From: an uncultured Collinsella sp.
Lineage (GTDB): Bacteria; Actinomycetota; Coriobacteriia; Coriobacteriales; Coriobacteriaceae
Reading direction: 5' to 3'
DNA length: 64,000 nucleotides
Assembly (NCBI GenBank): GCA_900540895.1
Contig: UQHV01000007.1
Coordinates: 1-64,000 of the forward strand
Numbering within the stretch: position 1 is the stretch's first letter; every line of letters starts with the position of its first letter. The notes beneath the pieces are model-generated. The model was not told the DNA's origin and ran no database searches. It was given only the letters and a program-made list of their open reading frames with translations. Made by a program: the position numbers and the translations under genes. Below, one piece after another: positions 24,285-31,351 of the stretch.

Positions 24285-24671
24285 TTAGGTGTTCTTTGCG
24301 CCGGGAGCCTCCCCGACGGCGCCGTCTCCACCGTCTAGCGGCGGGAACCAAATCGCCTGCTGCCCCAGCTGCCCCGCCGCCGTTGGCACACCATTGGCAC
24401 ACCCGCGCTTCGGCTTCCCGCCCTTCGGGTCCTCGCCCTTCGGGTCCTCGCCCTTCGGGTCCTCGCCCTTCGCGAGCTTGGCGATCTCCTCGTACAGGTC
24501 CTTCTCGCGCTGCCGGCGCGCAATCGCCGCGTCGCGCTTCTGGATCTTGGCCAGCAGCACGGCCTCCCTCCGCGACATGACGTTGGTCATGTAGACCTTC
24601 GTCAGGCTGAGCGGGCGGCCGTGTGAGGGGTCGGCCTTCTCGTTCCTGAGCATCTCCATGAGGGTGATCAT
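24285..24671 (-). CDS. Basic helical protein with GEDPK tandem repeats
   Basis: The 128-aa protein has a helical basic N-terminal half (LTKVYMTNVMSRREAVLLAK and RRQREKDLYEEIAKLAKG), then three or four five-residue repeats (GEDPK, last GGKPK) encoded by a 15-nt tandem repeat near 24418-24475. The tail is Gly/Pro-rich. It overlaps the replication-type gene by ATGA. A DNA-binding accessory role is possible but not shown. Confidence 0.65.
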   Translation of the reverse strand: MITLMEMLRNEKADPSHGRPLSLTKVYMTNVMSRREAVLLAKIQKRDAAIARRQREKDLYEEIAKLAKGEDPKGEDPKGEDPKGGKPKRGCANGVPTAAGQLGQQAIWFPPLDGGDGAVGEAPGAKNT

Positions 24672-25339
24672 GACGCCTCCGCTATCTGGCGATCGAGCTC
24701 GGCTATGAGCTCGTCATCGGTCTTCACGGGCTGCCACACGGCGGCGCGCTCGACCTCCTGGGAGGTCTGCCCGCCGCGGGCCTTGCGGTCCGCGTCGAAG
24801 CCGACCTGCTTGCGGCTCCAGTTGCGGGCGAGCGCCCACACGTCGGTCACGGGCAGGCCGCTCGGCAGCGTCCACCCCTGCGCGGCGTAGTGGTCGAAGA
24901 ACTGGCGGGCGTCGCCCCGGAGGCAGTTGGCGGCGAAGTACGCCTCCACGTCCTCGGCCGACGGGGGCTCGAAGTCATCGGGTGCTTGGCGGGCCGCGCT
25001 ATAGCCCGCTAGGGCTATCTCCTTCTCCTTCTCTTTCTGTTGGCTACCCCCTCGCCCGCTGGGTCGGCTACCCCCTTGGACACCCCCTTGGCTACCCCCT
25101 TGGGTGGTTGCGATGCCGCCTGCCTTGGCGGCCCTCGCCTGCCCCCCGAGGCTGCCGTTGACCATGGCGTCGATGCGGCCCCTCGCGAAGGTGAACGCCG
25201 CCATGGTGGTGGGCTTAAGCTTTGGCTCGATGCCCTCGTAGCCGTAGCGCAGCATCGCCCACGCGAGCGCCATGCCCTCCCTGTCGCCCAGGGCGCGGCA
25301 GCCCTCGTAGAAGTCCCTGTTGAAGTTGAAGTTATTCAT
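24668..25339 (-). CDS. Phage replication-associated protein (DUF6291-like)
   Basis: The start is the ATG at 25339, six nt after a perfect GGAGGTGAT placed inside the end of the recombinase gene. The 223-aa protein has an N-terminal domain (NFNRDFYEGCRALGDREGMA) then a Gly/Gln-rich linker (GGSQGGVQGGSRPSGRGGSQ) and a C-terminal helical domain (SAEDVEAYFAANCLRGDARQ; WSRKQVGF) like those of phage replisome organisers and helicase loaders. It probably helps start phage replication. Confidence 0.75.
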   Translation of the reverse strand: MNNFNFNRDFYEGCRALGDREGMALAWAMLRYGYEGIEPKLKPTTMAAFTFARGRIDAMVNGSLGGQARAAKAGGIATTQGGSQGGVQGGSRPSGRGGSQQKEKEKEIALAGYSAARQAPDDFEPPSAEDVEAYFAANCLRGDARQFFDHYAAQGWTLPSGLPVTDVWALARNWSRKQVGFDADRKARGGQTSQEVERAAVWQPVKTDDELIAELDRQIAEAS

Positions 25340-26525
25340 CCGTATCACCTCCGCAGATCGAATCGGTAAAGGCCGCGGCGGCGGCCTGGTCGCGGCCCGG
25401 CATGACCGAGCCGTAGATGTCGAGCGTCGTCTTGACGCTCGCGTGCCCCAGACGCTCCTGGATGGTCCTCATGTCGAACCCGTTCATGAGCAGCCATGAG
25501 GCGTGCGTGTGCCTCAGGGAGTGGAACACCGTCTCCTCCGGCAGCCCCAGGTCCCTCACGAGCGACTTGAAGCGGCTCGTCACGGTGGACGGGCGCGCGA
25601 TGCCGCCTGCCGGCCCGAAGGTCACCACCAGCGCCGCCGGGCCCTTGCGCGAGAGCCACGTGTCCTGCCACTCCAGGTGGCGCTGCAGCTGCGCCTCCAC
25701 CGCCGGGGCGAGCGCCACGTTGCGCACGCGCCTGCCCTTGGTGTAGGCCTGCCGGTGCAGCTCGGGGTGCTCGACCGCCTGTCCCACGACGTGCAGGTCG
25801 TGCAGGGCGCGGCGCCAGTCTCGGCGCTGCAGCCCGCAGACCTCCCCGCAGCGCAGTCCCGTGTTGAGGGCGAGGTAGACCGCCATGGCCTCGGTGCGCC
25901 GCGAGATGTTGGCGCCCGAGGCGGATCGCGAGGACATGGCGGAGACCAGCGCGCGGGACAGCTCGTCGGTATCGCACTCGGACAGCGCGAAGGGCTCGAC
26001 GGGGTCGGGCGAGGGCGCGGGGACGTCGAGCATGATGTCCCGCCCCAGCGCCGGCTGCCACGAGCGGTAGGCGCCCTTCACCAGCGCGTGCATCTTGAGC
26101 AACGTCTTGGGCGACAGCCCCTTGCCCGTCCTTGGGGCGAGCAGCATACGGTAGGCGGCCGACACGTTCCAAGGCTCAAGCTGGTCGTAGGGCAGGCGCC
26201 CGATAGTCGGCTCCACCATCGTCCTGACCACGCTGCGGTACGTGGCCACGGAGTTGTCGGACAGGCCGTTGACGGGGTCGGAGATGTACGTCTCGAGCAT
26301 CGAGGACAGGCGCTTGGAGCTGTCCCGGGCCGACGACGGGTCGAACGTGGCCGCCCACCTGTCGCACTCGACCTGGGCCTGCTCGCGCGTCAGCTCCGCG
26401 TCCCACGACCTGTACGGCCTGATCCGCCTTCCGGTCACGCGGTCGGTGCCCATGTAGGGGCGGGCGAACCATCTGCCGTCCGCCCCGCGCTGCACGACCG
26501 CCCGGCGGTCGCTAGATGTCTGCAT
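25332..26525 (-). CDS. Second tyrosine recombinase, internal to the early operon
   Basis: I take the ATG at 26523-26525, which overlaps the upstream stop by 14 nt, giving 397 aa. A SAM-like N-terminal domain (ETYISDPVNGLSDNSVATYR) is followed by a catalytic domain: Arg in NTGLRCGEVCGL (about 225), a Lys region in YTKGRRVRNVAL, HSLRHTHAS (His335, Arg338), LGHASVKTT and nucleophile Tyr371 in DIYG. All catalytic residues are present, so it should be active. It is not beside an attachment site; the integrase at 32617-33855 is. Its role is unclear. Confidence 0.9.
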   Translation of the reverse strand: MQTSSDRRAVVQRGADGRWFARPYMGTDRVTGRRIRPYRSWDAELTREQAQVECDRWAATFDPSSARDSSKRLSSMLETYISDPVNGLSDNSVATYRSVVRTMVEPTIGRLPYDQLEPWNVSAAYRMLLAPRTGKGLSPKTLLKMHALVKGAYRSWQPALGRDIMLDVPAPSPDPVEPFALSECDTDELSRALVSAMSSRSASGANISRRTEAMAVYLALNTGLRCGEVCGLQRRDWRRALHDLHVVGQAVEHPELHRQAYTKGRRVRNVALAPAVEAQLQRHLEWQDTWLSRKGPAALVVTFGPAGGIARPSTVTSRFKSLVRDLGLPEETVFHSLRHTHASWLLMNGFDMRTIQERLGHASVKTTLDIYGSVMPGRDQAAAAAFTDSICGGDTDE

Positions 26526-26868
26526 CGACGCCCAGCTCCGCAGCCATGTCGCGGATCTCCCTGCGCGCGTCCAGGTCGGTGGTCTGGATGCTGTCGGCGT
26601 GCCCATGGGGGTTCGCGCCGAGCGCGGCTATGAGCACGAGCTTGCGCGCGTTCCTGTCCGGGACGCCCGCCTGGCTGAAGGCCGCGCAGAGCGTGTCGGT
26701 GCACTCGCAGGCGAGCGCGAACAGGTCGCTGATGTCGGTCGGGCCCAGGAAGCAAGAGTCGCCGGAGCCGTCCCCTTTGGCGGTCGCGACCGTCGCGCAG
26801 CGGCACTCGAAAGCGCGGACCTCGCCGCACGCCTCGACCGTCACCCTGACCTTCTTCTCGCTACTCAT
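26512..26868 (-). CDS. Hypothetical early protein
   Basis: 118 aa from the ATG at 26868 (MSSEKKVRVTVEACGEVRAF); the upstream extension overlaps the ParB-like gene and is discarded. It has Cys-rich parts (FECRCATVA; ALACECTDTLCAAF) and an acidic end (DLDARREIRDMAAELGVDAD). It overlaps both neighbours. No family recognised. Confidence 0.65.
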   Translation of the reverse strand: MSSEKKVRVTVEACGEVRAFECRCATVATAKGDGSGDSCFLGPTDISDLFALACECTDTLCAAFSQAGVPDRNARKLVLIAALGANPHGHADSIQTTDLDARREIRDMAAELGVDADI

Positions 26869-28114
26869 CCTTCTCCTCCTCCTTGGCGCTCGCCTGCACC
26901 CTCTCCATGAGCCACACGTCCTCCTCGCCGGGCTCGAAGCCCGCGGAGCAGAAGATGTCATAGTGGTCGAGCCACGCCTCCGCGTCGTCGCCGCCCCAGC
27001 GGTTGTTGAGCTGGGCCATGTCCTTGGCTGCCGCCATGAGCCAGCAGCCGGCCTCGTACTCGCTGGGCCTGCAGGCCTTGAGGTTGCGGGCGAACTCGTC
27101 TCGCACGAGCCCGAAACGCCCCTCGTTCTCGGGGTGGCTGTCGCCGCCCATCGCCATGAGCAGCGCGGGCGGGTCCTCGCGGCCCACGCGCACCTCCATC
27201 ATGAGGTCCTTGGACATGGCGAAGGCGCCGGACGACACGAAGCCGATCAGGCTCCTGTACAGTTCCTCGAGCGCCGCCTTCTCGCGCTCGGCCTCCTGCT
27301 CGGCCCGGATCTCCTCCTCGGTCTTCTCGGGCGCGGCGCCCGAGCCGTCATCCGGCTCGTAGAGATCCCAGTAGCTGCCCTTCCACACGGCGACGGTGCC
27401 GGCGGCGAACTCCTTCCCCTCGAGTTTCTGGGCGGCGAGGCCGACGTTGACCCAGTCCGTGTAGTTGAAACCCTCGGGCTGCTCCTTCACGACCGGGATG
27501 CCCGCATCGCCGAAGGCGTCGTAGTCCTCGGCCTTGGCCTCCTCGCGCTCGACGCGGCGGCGGATGCTGTCGGCCTTGCCCGCCCAGCCGTCACCGGCGG
27601 CGAGAACCGCCTCGACATCCTTCTCGTCGTCGAAGGCGCTCGCGGCCTCGAGCTGATCGAGCGTCACCTGGCGACCCTCGATACTCCCGCGCAGCCTGCG
27701 CGCAGCCCGGATCTGCCCGGCGGTGGCTCGGCTCGCGCGCTCGATGCGCTGCTCGTCGATGCCCAGCACGAGCATCTGCTGCACGCCTCGTGCGCGCTCG
27801 GCCTCGGTCAGCTGGCGCTTGTCATCGGTGGCAAGCATGGCCACAAGCTCGTTGGCCTCGTCCATGCTCTCCGCCACCAGCGCGGACACCTCGCGGTCCT
27901 CCCCGTAGATGGACGACAGCGCGCGGTAGCGGCGCTCGCCGTCCACGATGCGGTAGACGTTGCCGTCCGCCACCACCACGGGCGGGTTCAGCGGCTCACC
28001 GCCGGTCGCCTCGATACTGCGGGCCAGGGCGCCGATGTCGCCGAAGTCCTCGCGCGGGTTCTGCTCGCTCGGGCGGATGTCGCCCAGGCGAACCTGCCTC
28101 TTCTCGAATTGCAT
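26861..28114 (-). CDS. ParB-like nuclease/partition-type protein
   Basis: The 417-aa protein opens with a ParB N-terminal domain: VRLGDIRPSEQNPREDFGDI, IEATGGEPLNPPVVVADG and YRIVDGERRYRALSSI, where GERRYRA is the CTP-binding GxxRxxA box. A helix-turn-helix KorB-like segment follows (RQLTEAERARGVQQML; RATAGQIRAARRLRG). The rest is acidic and helical. In phages such proteins serve partition, replication or nuclease roles. An early place fits replication or plasmid-like maintenance. Confidence 0.85.
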   Translation of the reverse strand: MQFEKRQVRLGDIRPSEQNPREDFGDIGALARSIEATGGEPLNPPVVVADGNVYRIVDGERRYRALSSIYGEDREVSALVAESMDEANELVAMLATDDKRQLTEAERARGVQQMLVLGIDEQRIERASRATAGQIRAARRLRGSIEGRQVTLDQLEAASAFDDEKDVEAVLAAGDGWAGKADSIRRRVEREEAKAEDYDAFGDAGIPVVKEQPEGFNYTDWVNVGLAAQKLEGKEFAAGTVAVWKGSYWDLYEPDDGSGAAPEKTEEEIRAEQEAEREKAALEELYRSLIGFVSSGAFAMSKDLMMEVRVGREDPPALLMAMGGDSHPENEGRFGLVRDEFARNLKACRPSEYEAGCWLMAAAKDMAQLNNRWGGDDAEAWLDHYDIFCSAGFEPGEEDVWLMERVQASAKEEEKDE

Positions 28115-28124
28115 GTCATTCCTC

Positions 28125-28283
28125 CTAGTAGTACATCCCGCTCGGGGCGGTCCCCTCGATGGCGCCGGCGACGGCGATCAGGCCGATGAGCGCCACGGCG
28201 CACGCGACGCTGCGCACACGCTCGGGAAGCGACTCCCACCACTCGCCGAGCCTGCAGCCGGCATCCCAGATAAGGTCGCCCAT
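28125..28283 (-). CDS. Small membrane protein
   Basis: The 52-aa frame (MGDLIWDAGCRLGEWWESLP) starts with an ATG overlapping the upstream TGA by one nt and ends just before the ParB-like gene. A single transmembrane helix (VACAVALIGLIAVAGAI) lies near residues 26-42. Function unknown. Confidence 0.7.
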   Translation of the reverse strand: MGDLIWDAGCRLGEWWESLPERVRSVACAVALIGLIAVAGAIEGTAPSGMYY

Positions 28284-28513
28284 CACGCCACCCGCCTCGG
28301 TCGGCGCGCCGGCACGCAGTCGGGCGACGGCAGCGCCGGCACCGCCCCGCGCGCCATGATGGCGGCATCGATGTCCTCGCTGCGCACCACCTCGCGCGAG
28401 CTGTTGGGGTTGAGCGACGGGTAGCGCGGTATCACGCCCTGCATGACCATCGCGCGGAACGTGACGTTGTCGCAGCAGGCGTAACGCGCGCCCTTGGCTA
28501 TAGACATCCACAT
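28283..28513 (-). CDS. Excisionase-like small DNA-binding protein
   Basis: The 76-aa protein (MWMSIAKGARYACCDNVTFR) resembles short MerR-type winged-helix excisionases: an N-terminal helix-turn-helix-like stretch, then GVIPRYPSLNPNSSREVVRSEDIDAAI. A good ribosome site (AAAGGAG) precedes it. It may be the excisionase for one of the two recombinases, or a small regulator. Assignment is tentative. Confidence 0.6.
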   Translation of the reverse strand: MWMSIAKGARYACCDNVTFRAMVMQGVIPRYPSLNPNSSREVVRSEDIDAAIMARGAVPALPSPDCVPARRPRRVA

Positions 28514-28539
28514 GGCCTTCTCCTTTCATTCGTTGAGCC

Positions 28540-28735
28540 AATCCCTTGCCGGAGGGCCGCGCCGATAGATGCGGCCGGAGGGCGCTCCCCCGCCAAAGGG
28601 AGCGGTGCCGCCGCCCCGCCAAGTCGGCGGCGGACACCTTATGGGTCGGATGTAGGGAGTCCGACCCCGTCGCGCCACGGGCCCCGTGGAATGGGGGCGG
28701 TGCGGAACCCGTGGCGCGACGGGGGCTGACTCCGC
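28540..28735. other. Structured non-coding island with 17-bp inverted repeat
   Basis: Between the excisionase-like gene and the 22-aa gene lies a GC-rich stretch with a perfect 17-bp inverted repeat, CCCCGTCGCGCCACGGG at 28665-28681 and its complement at 28708-28724, and a second hairpin GGGTCGGA/TCCGACCC at 28643-28667 sharing three bases with the first. More GC-rich partial repeats fill 28540-28640. No reading frame with a ribosome site spans it. It could be a structured RNA, an attenuator or a protein-binding or origin site. Confidence 0.75.
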
Positions 28736-28737
28736 CG

Positions 28738-28806
28738 TCAGCGGCGCATGAGGCCGAGCCCGACCCCGAACAGGAACGCGAAGGAAAGTGCGAGAATGAA
28801 ACCCAT
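28738..28806 (-). CDS. 22-aa membrane peptide
   Basis: The frame is MGFILALSFAFLFGVGLGLM plus two Arg, preceded by a perfect AAGGAGG five nt before its ATG, one of the best ribosome sites in the region. It would be a single transmembrane peptide with a basic end. It is divergent from the SieB-like gene, 27 nt away. Too short for ordinary gene finders. Confidence 0.6.
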   Translation of the reverse strand: MGFILALSFAFLFGVGLGLMRR

Positions 28807-28833
28807 GGAAACCTCCTTGGAAGGGAATTGAAG

Positions 28834-29298
28834 ATGAACAGAGCGCTCAGGGCGGCAAAGGAGAACATCGACCTGCTGGTCACCATCGCGGGCGCGGTCG
28901 GGTTCGGCTCGGTCGCCGCGATGGCCGAGGACGCCCGCCAGATGATCGCCGAGCACCCGGCCTCGTGCCTCCTCCTGACCGGCGCCGCCGCGATGCTCGG
29001 GTACGCGACCGCGCGCATCGTCTCCGCGAGGAGCGCCTGGGCAAAGCGCCGGAGGATGGACGAACGGCTCTCCGCCGTATTCCTCGGCATGTCGAGGAGG
29101 CGGAAGGAGCTGGTGTCCCGCGCGCTCGACGAGGGCTCCGTCAGCCTCTCCCCGCTCGATGCCGACGCCCTCGCGCTGTGCGAGCTCGGCATCTTCGGCA
29201 CGCCGCCGGTCGGCTCGATGCTCACCGCGACCGACTTCTCCATCAGGCCCGCGGTGATCAGGGCGATCGCCGGGCACCGCTCCGAATGGCTCGCCTAG
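28834..29298 (+). CDS. SieB-like superinfection exclusion membrane protein
   Basis: This 154-aa protein is the only plus-strand gene among leftward early genes. It starts at ATG after GGAAGGGAATTG. Two hydrophobic segments lie near residues 14-31 (LLVTIAGAVGFGSVAAMA) and 43-62 (PASCLLLTGAAAMLGYAT), then a soluble part with LGMSRRRKELVSRALDEGSV, LALCELGIFGTPPVG and FSIRPAVIRAIAGH. Two N-terminal helices plus a small C-terminal domain ending 'fSI.P.v...' match the SieB layout. Such proteins block infection by other phages from within a lysogen. Family call is by pattern. Confidence 0.65.
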   Translation: MNRALRAAKENIDLLVTIAGAVGFGSVAAMAEDARQMIAEHPASCLLLTGAAAMLGYATARIVSARSAWAKRRRMDERLSAVFLGMSRRRKELVSRALDEGSVSLSPLDADALALCELGIFGTPPVGSMLTATDFSIRPAVIRAIAGHRSEWLA

Positions 29299-29456
29299 CG
29301 CGCCCATAGCGACCCGACCACCCACGCCGCGATGAACGGCAGCGCGGCGGCAAAGCAGCAGCGCGCCAGGCCGTAGGCGCCCTGGCCGACGCATAGCCAC
29401 CCGGCGGCGTCCATGACGGCGGCCGAGGCCAGCAGCGCCCGCCTCTTCCCCGTCAT
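29295..29456 (-). CDS. Small membrane protein
   Basis: I start at the ATG (29456) overlapping the upstream TGA. The 53-aa product (MTGKRRALLASAAVMDAAGW) has one or two hydrophobic segments (CFAAALPFIAAWVVGSL). Its end overlaps the end of the convergent SieB-like gene by 4 nt. Function unknown. Confidence 0.65.
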   Translation of the reverse strand: MTGKRRALLASAAVMDAAGWLCVGQGAYGLARCCFAAALPFIAAWVVGSLWAR

Positions 29457-29755
29457 TCCTCTTCCTCCAGATCCTCCATGGGCACGCCCCACCATTCCTC
29501 GTCGAGAGAGAGCACGCGCACGAGCATGCCGCCGCTCCACCGGTAGCCCTTCCCCTTCACCCTGACGGTTGCCTCGCTGAAGACCGAGTAGGCCCAGCCG
29601 TGGAGCTCCCCCAGCTCGGCCGTCGAGGTCTCGACGAGGTCGATATCGAGGTCCTCGGGAAAGAGAAACTCCGCCCGGATCCTGCGCCTGAGGCTCTCCT
29701 CCGTCTCGTAGAGGACGCCGTCCCTCTCCCTGAACGTGAACACCTGATCGATCAT
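29453..29755 (-). CDS. Hypothetical early protein
   Basis: The 100-aa acidic protein (MIDQVFTFRERDGVLYETEE) starts behind AAAGGAGAAGG and ends in EDLEEEE. Beta-strand pattern ATVRVKGKGYRWSGGMLVRVL is visible. It is the second gene of the leftward operon after Cro. No family recognised. Confidence 0.75.
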   Translation of the reverse strand: MIDQVFTFRERDGVLYETEESLRRRIRAEFLFPEDLDIDLVETSTAELGELHGWAYSVFSEATVRVKGKGYRWSGGMLVRVLSLDEEWWGVPMEDLEEEE

Positions 29756-29792
29756 GACCTTCTCCTTTCAGCAGTTCGTTAGCGGGCCGCGG

Positions 29793-30020
29793 CTACGCAG
29801 CCTCGTCCGTGTTCCAGCCCATCAGGTCGTTGGGCGTGCAGCCGAGGGCCTGGGCGATGGCATACGCCTTGTCGACACCTGGGACCATCGAGCCGTTCTC
29901 GTATCCGATGATTGAAGATGCCGAGAGCCCCGCCTTGTTGGCCAGCTGCTCCTGAGACATATCGGCTCGGGCGCGGGCGGCGCGCAGGTTTGCGCCAAAC
30001 TCGTCCTTTGAAAACTTCAT
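29793..30020 (-). CDS. Cro-like HTH regulator
   Basis: The 75-aa protein is almost entirely an XRE-type helix-turn-helix (LRAARARADMSQEQLANKAG, then LSASSIIGYENGSMVPG and AQALGCTPNDLMGW). It starts behind GAAGGAGGAAG and is transcribed from the leftward promoter that contains an AGGGAA-N4-TTCCCT operator. Divergence from a longer XRE gene makes it the Cro counterpart. Confidence 0.88.
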   Translation of the reverse strand: MKFSKDEFGANLRAARARADMSQEQLANKAGLSASSIIGYENGSMVPGVDKAYAIAQALGCTPNDLMGWNTDEAA

Positions 30021-30039
30021 GGCTTCCTCCTTCTGAAAT

Positions 30040-30094
30040 AGGGAACTTATTCCCTGTGCAAATCAGAGTATAGGGAATCTTTTCCCGATTGCAA
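30040..30094 (-). promoter_or_regulatory. Leftward early promoter with two operators
   Basis: Minus strand: -35 TTGCAA (30089-30094), 16-bp spacer, -10 TATACT (30067-30072). The spacer is the inverted repeat AGGGAA-TCTT-TTCCCG (30072-30087). A second, perfect copy AGGGAA-CTTA-TTCCCT lies at 30040-30055, 32 bp away, about three helical turns. Repressor bound at the first would cover the promoter. Confidence 0.82.
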
Positions 30095-30145
30095 TAGCAA
30101 ACTAGGGCTTTTCTTGCCTTTTCTTTTGCCTATCTATAGAATCCT

Positions 30146-30161
30146 CGGTAAATACTTCCCT
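30146..30161. promoter_or_regulatory. Third, weaker operator before the repressor gene
   Basis: CGGTAA-ATAC-TTCCCT matches one full half-site and four of six bases of the other in the AGGGAA-N4-TTCCCT consensus. It lies 16 nt before the repressor start codon region and near a plus-strand TATAGA (30135-30140), so it may serve autorepression. Confidence 0.55.
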
Positions 30162-30176
30162 AAATTGGAGGTGCCG

Positions 30177-30560
30177 ATGAACCTAAAACTAAAGCAGGTT
30201 AGGAAAGAAAACGGATATTCGCAGGCCGATCTGGCAGACGCGTTGAGCGTTGACATCAAAACGATAGGCAACTGGGAACGAGGGAAGACTCTTCCCGATA
30301 TCGAGCAGCTCTGGAAGTGCGCGAAGGTTCTGCACACCGACCCCAACGACCTGCTCGGATGGTACGAGGAGCATCCCGAGGACAGGCCGGCGGCGCCGGC
30401 GGGCGCGGAGGGCGAGCTGATCACCTGCTACCGGCAGAGCACCGAGAAGAGGCGCTCGAAGATCCTGGAGACGGCACGCGACCAGGCCGAGCTGTCCCAA
30501 AATCAGGCTGCAGCGCCTGAGATCGAAGGGCTGGAAGCGGATCAAGTAAAGTCCGCGTAG
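30177..30560 (+). CDS. CI-like phage repressor
   Basis: The start is the ATG at 30177 behind GGAGGTG. The 127-aa protein has an N-terminal XRE helix-turn-helix (LKQVRKENGYSQADLADALS; KTIGNWERGKTLPD) and a helical C-terminal part (ITCYRQSTEKRRSKILETARD) in place of a peptidase domain. With no cleavage site for RecA-stimulated autoproteolysis, induction must use another route (antirepressor or titration). Divergent Cro and shared operators support the role. Confidence 0.88.
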   Translation: MNLKLKQVRKENGYSQADLADALSVDIKTIGNWERGKTLPDIEQLWKCAKVLHTDPNDLLGWYEEHPEDRPAAPAGAEGELITCYRQSTEKRRSKILETARDQAELSQNQAAAPEIEGLEADQVKSA

Positions 30561-30589
30561 GCAACGGGCACCAAAACGCAAGCTACTCC

Positions 30590-30617
30590 CCCATTTTCGT
30601 AACCCCACGAAAATGGG
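30590..30617. repeat. 11-bp perfect inverted repeat
   Basis: CCCATTTTCGT at 30590-30600 and ACGAAAATGGG at 30607-30617 around loop AACCCC. A second hairpin, GACGCGGG/CCCGCGTC, lies at 30669-30696. Both are in the gap after the repressor gene; neither has a T tract. Confidence 0.75.
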
Positions 30618-30702
30618 CTGATCGGCTTGACCGTGCCGAGGACAAACGGTAATTTGGACAGCGGTATTGACGCGGGGACCCCACGGGGCCCGCGTCCAAT
30701 AG

Positions 30703-30736
30703 AAAGGCGGCTGTCCCAACGGGCGGGCGCCTTTTT
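30703..30736 (+). terminator. Terminator after the repressor gene
   Basis: AAAGGCG/CGCCTTT with an inner CCC/GGG pairing, running into TTTTT. It ends the repressor transcript shortly before the poly-serine gene. Confidence 0.7.
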
Positions 30737-30754
30737 CATTTAGGAGTGCAAGTC

Positions 30755-31351
30755 ATGGATAACGCAATCGACGAGCTCATAGCGGAATGCGAGGAGATCC
30801 TCGCGGACCCCGATTCCTACAATCTCGTGAGCGAGGCAAAGAGAATCGAGTCTGCGCTAGAAACGGTCGTGCCCAAGGTCCGCGTGGGCCTGAAGATGTT
30901 TCGCGCGTCGGTCGCCGGTCATTCGTCATACGGGAGAAGGGATGCCGCCGAGGACATAAGGCGGCTCCAGTCGAAGGCTAGGCTGTATGCCGACGAAAGG
31001 CGCATGAGTTATGAGATTGAGAAGATGAAGTCCTCGGCAGCGGGGACAAACGTGAAAGTCGAGCAGCACGCAGACAGCAACGCGACATCAAGCTCAAGCT
31101 CCTCGTCCTCATCTTCCCTGAGGGCATCCGTCGACAGCTTGATGGAGACGGTCGCCGCGGACCGGATGCTCACCACGGAAGACAAGGACATGCTCGCCGC
31201 CTGCCTCGTTCAGATGGAATTGGCAGCAAAACGCGGCGACCAGGCATCGCTGGCCGACCGCATGATCAAGGGATTGGAGATTGCGAAGAAGGGAGGGGAA
31301 CTAGTGGCCGGTATCCTCGCCGTCGGCGGGAAGATCGCAGGGCTCCTCTAG
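30755..31351 (+). CDS. Helical protein with poly-serine linker, prophage accessory
   Basis: The 198-aa protein starts at ATG behind AGGAG. Residues about 1-95 form a charged helical domain (DELIAECEEILADPDSYNLV; EDIRRLQSKARLYADERRM). A linker near 107-122 contains about ten consecutive serines. Residues 123-175 form a second helical domain (SLMETVAADRMLTTEDKDML), ending in a hydrophobic Gly-rich tail (GELVAGILAVGGKIAGLL). Placement between the repressor and HicAB in a lysogen-expressed block suggests a moron gene for host defence or lysogeny. No family is recognised. Confidence 0.75.
   Translation: MDNAIDELIAECEEILADPDSYNLVSEAKRIESALETVVPKVRVGLKMFRASVAGHSSYGRRDAAEDIRRLQSKARLYADERRMSYEIEKMKSSAAGTNVKVEQHADSNATSSSSSSSSSSLRASVDSLMETVAADRMLTTEDKDMLAACLVQMELAAKRGDQASLADRMIKGLEIAKKGGELVAGILAVGGKIAGLL

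Noticed and set aside
24418..24480. CRISPR or non-coding repeat
   Set aside because: The 15-nt period keeps the reading frame of a supported gene.
30542..30739. 65-codon minus-strand frame after the repressor
   Set aside because: It runs through three hairpins and has no ribosome site.
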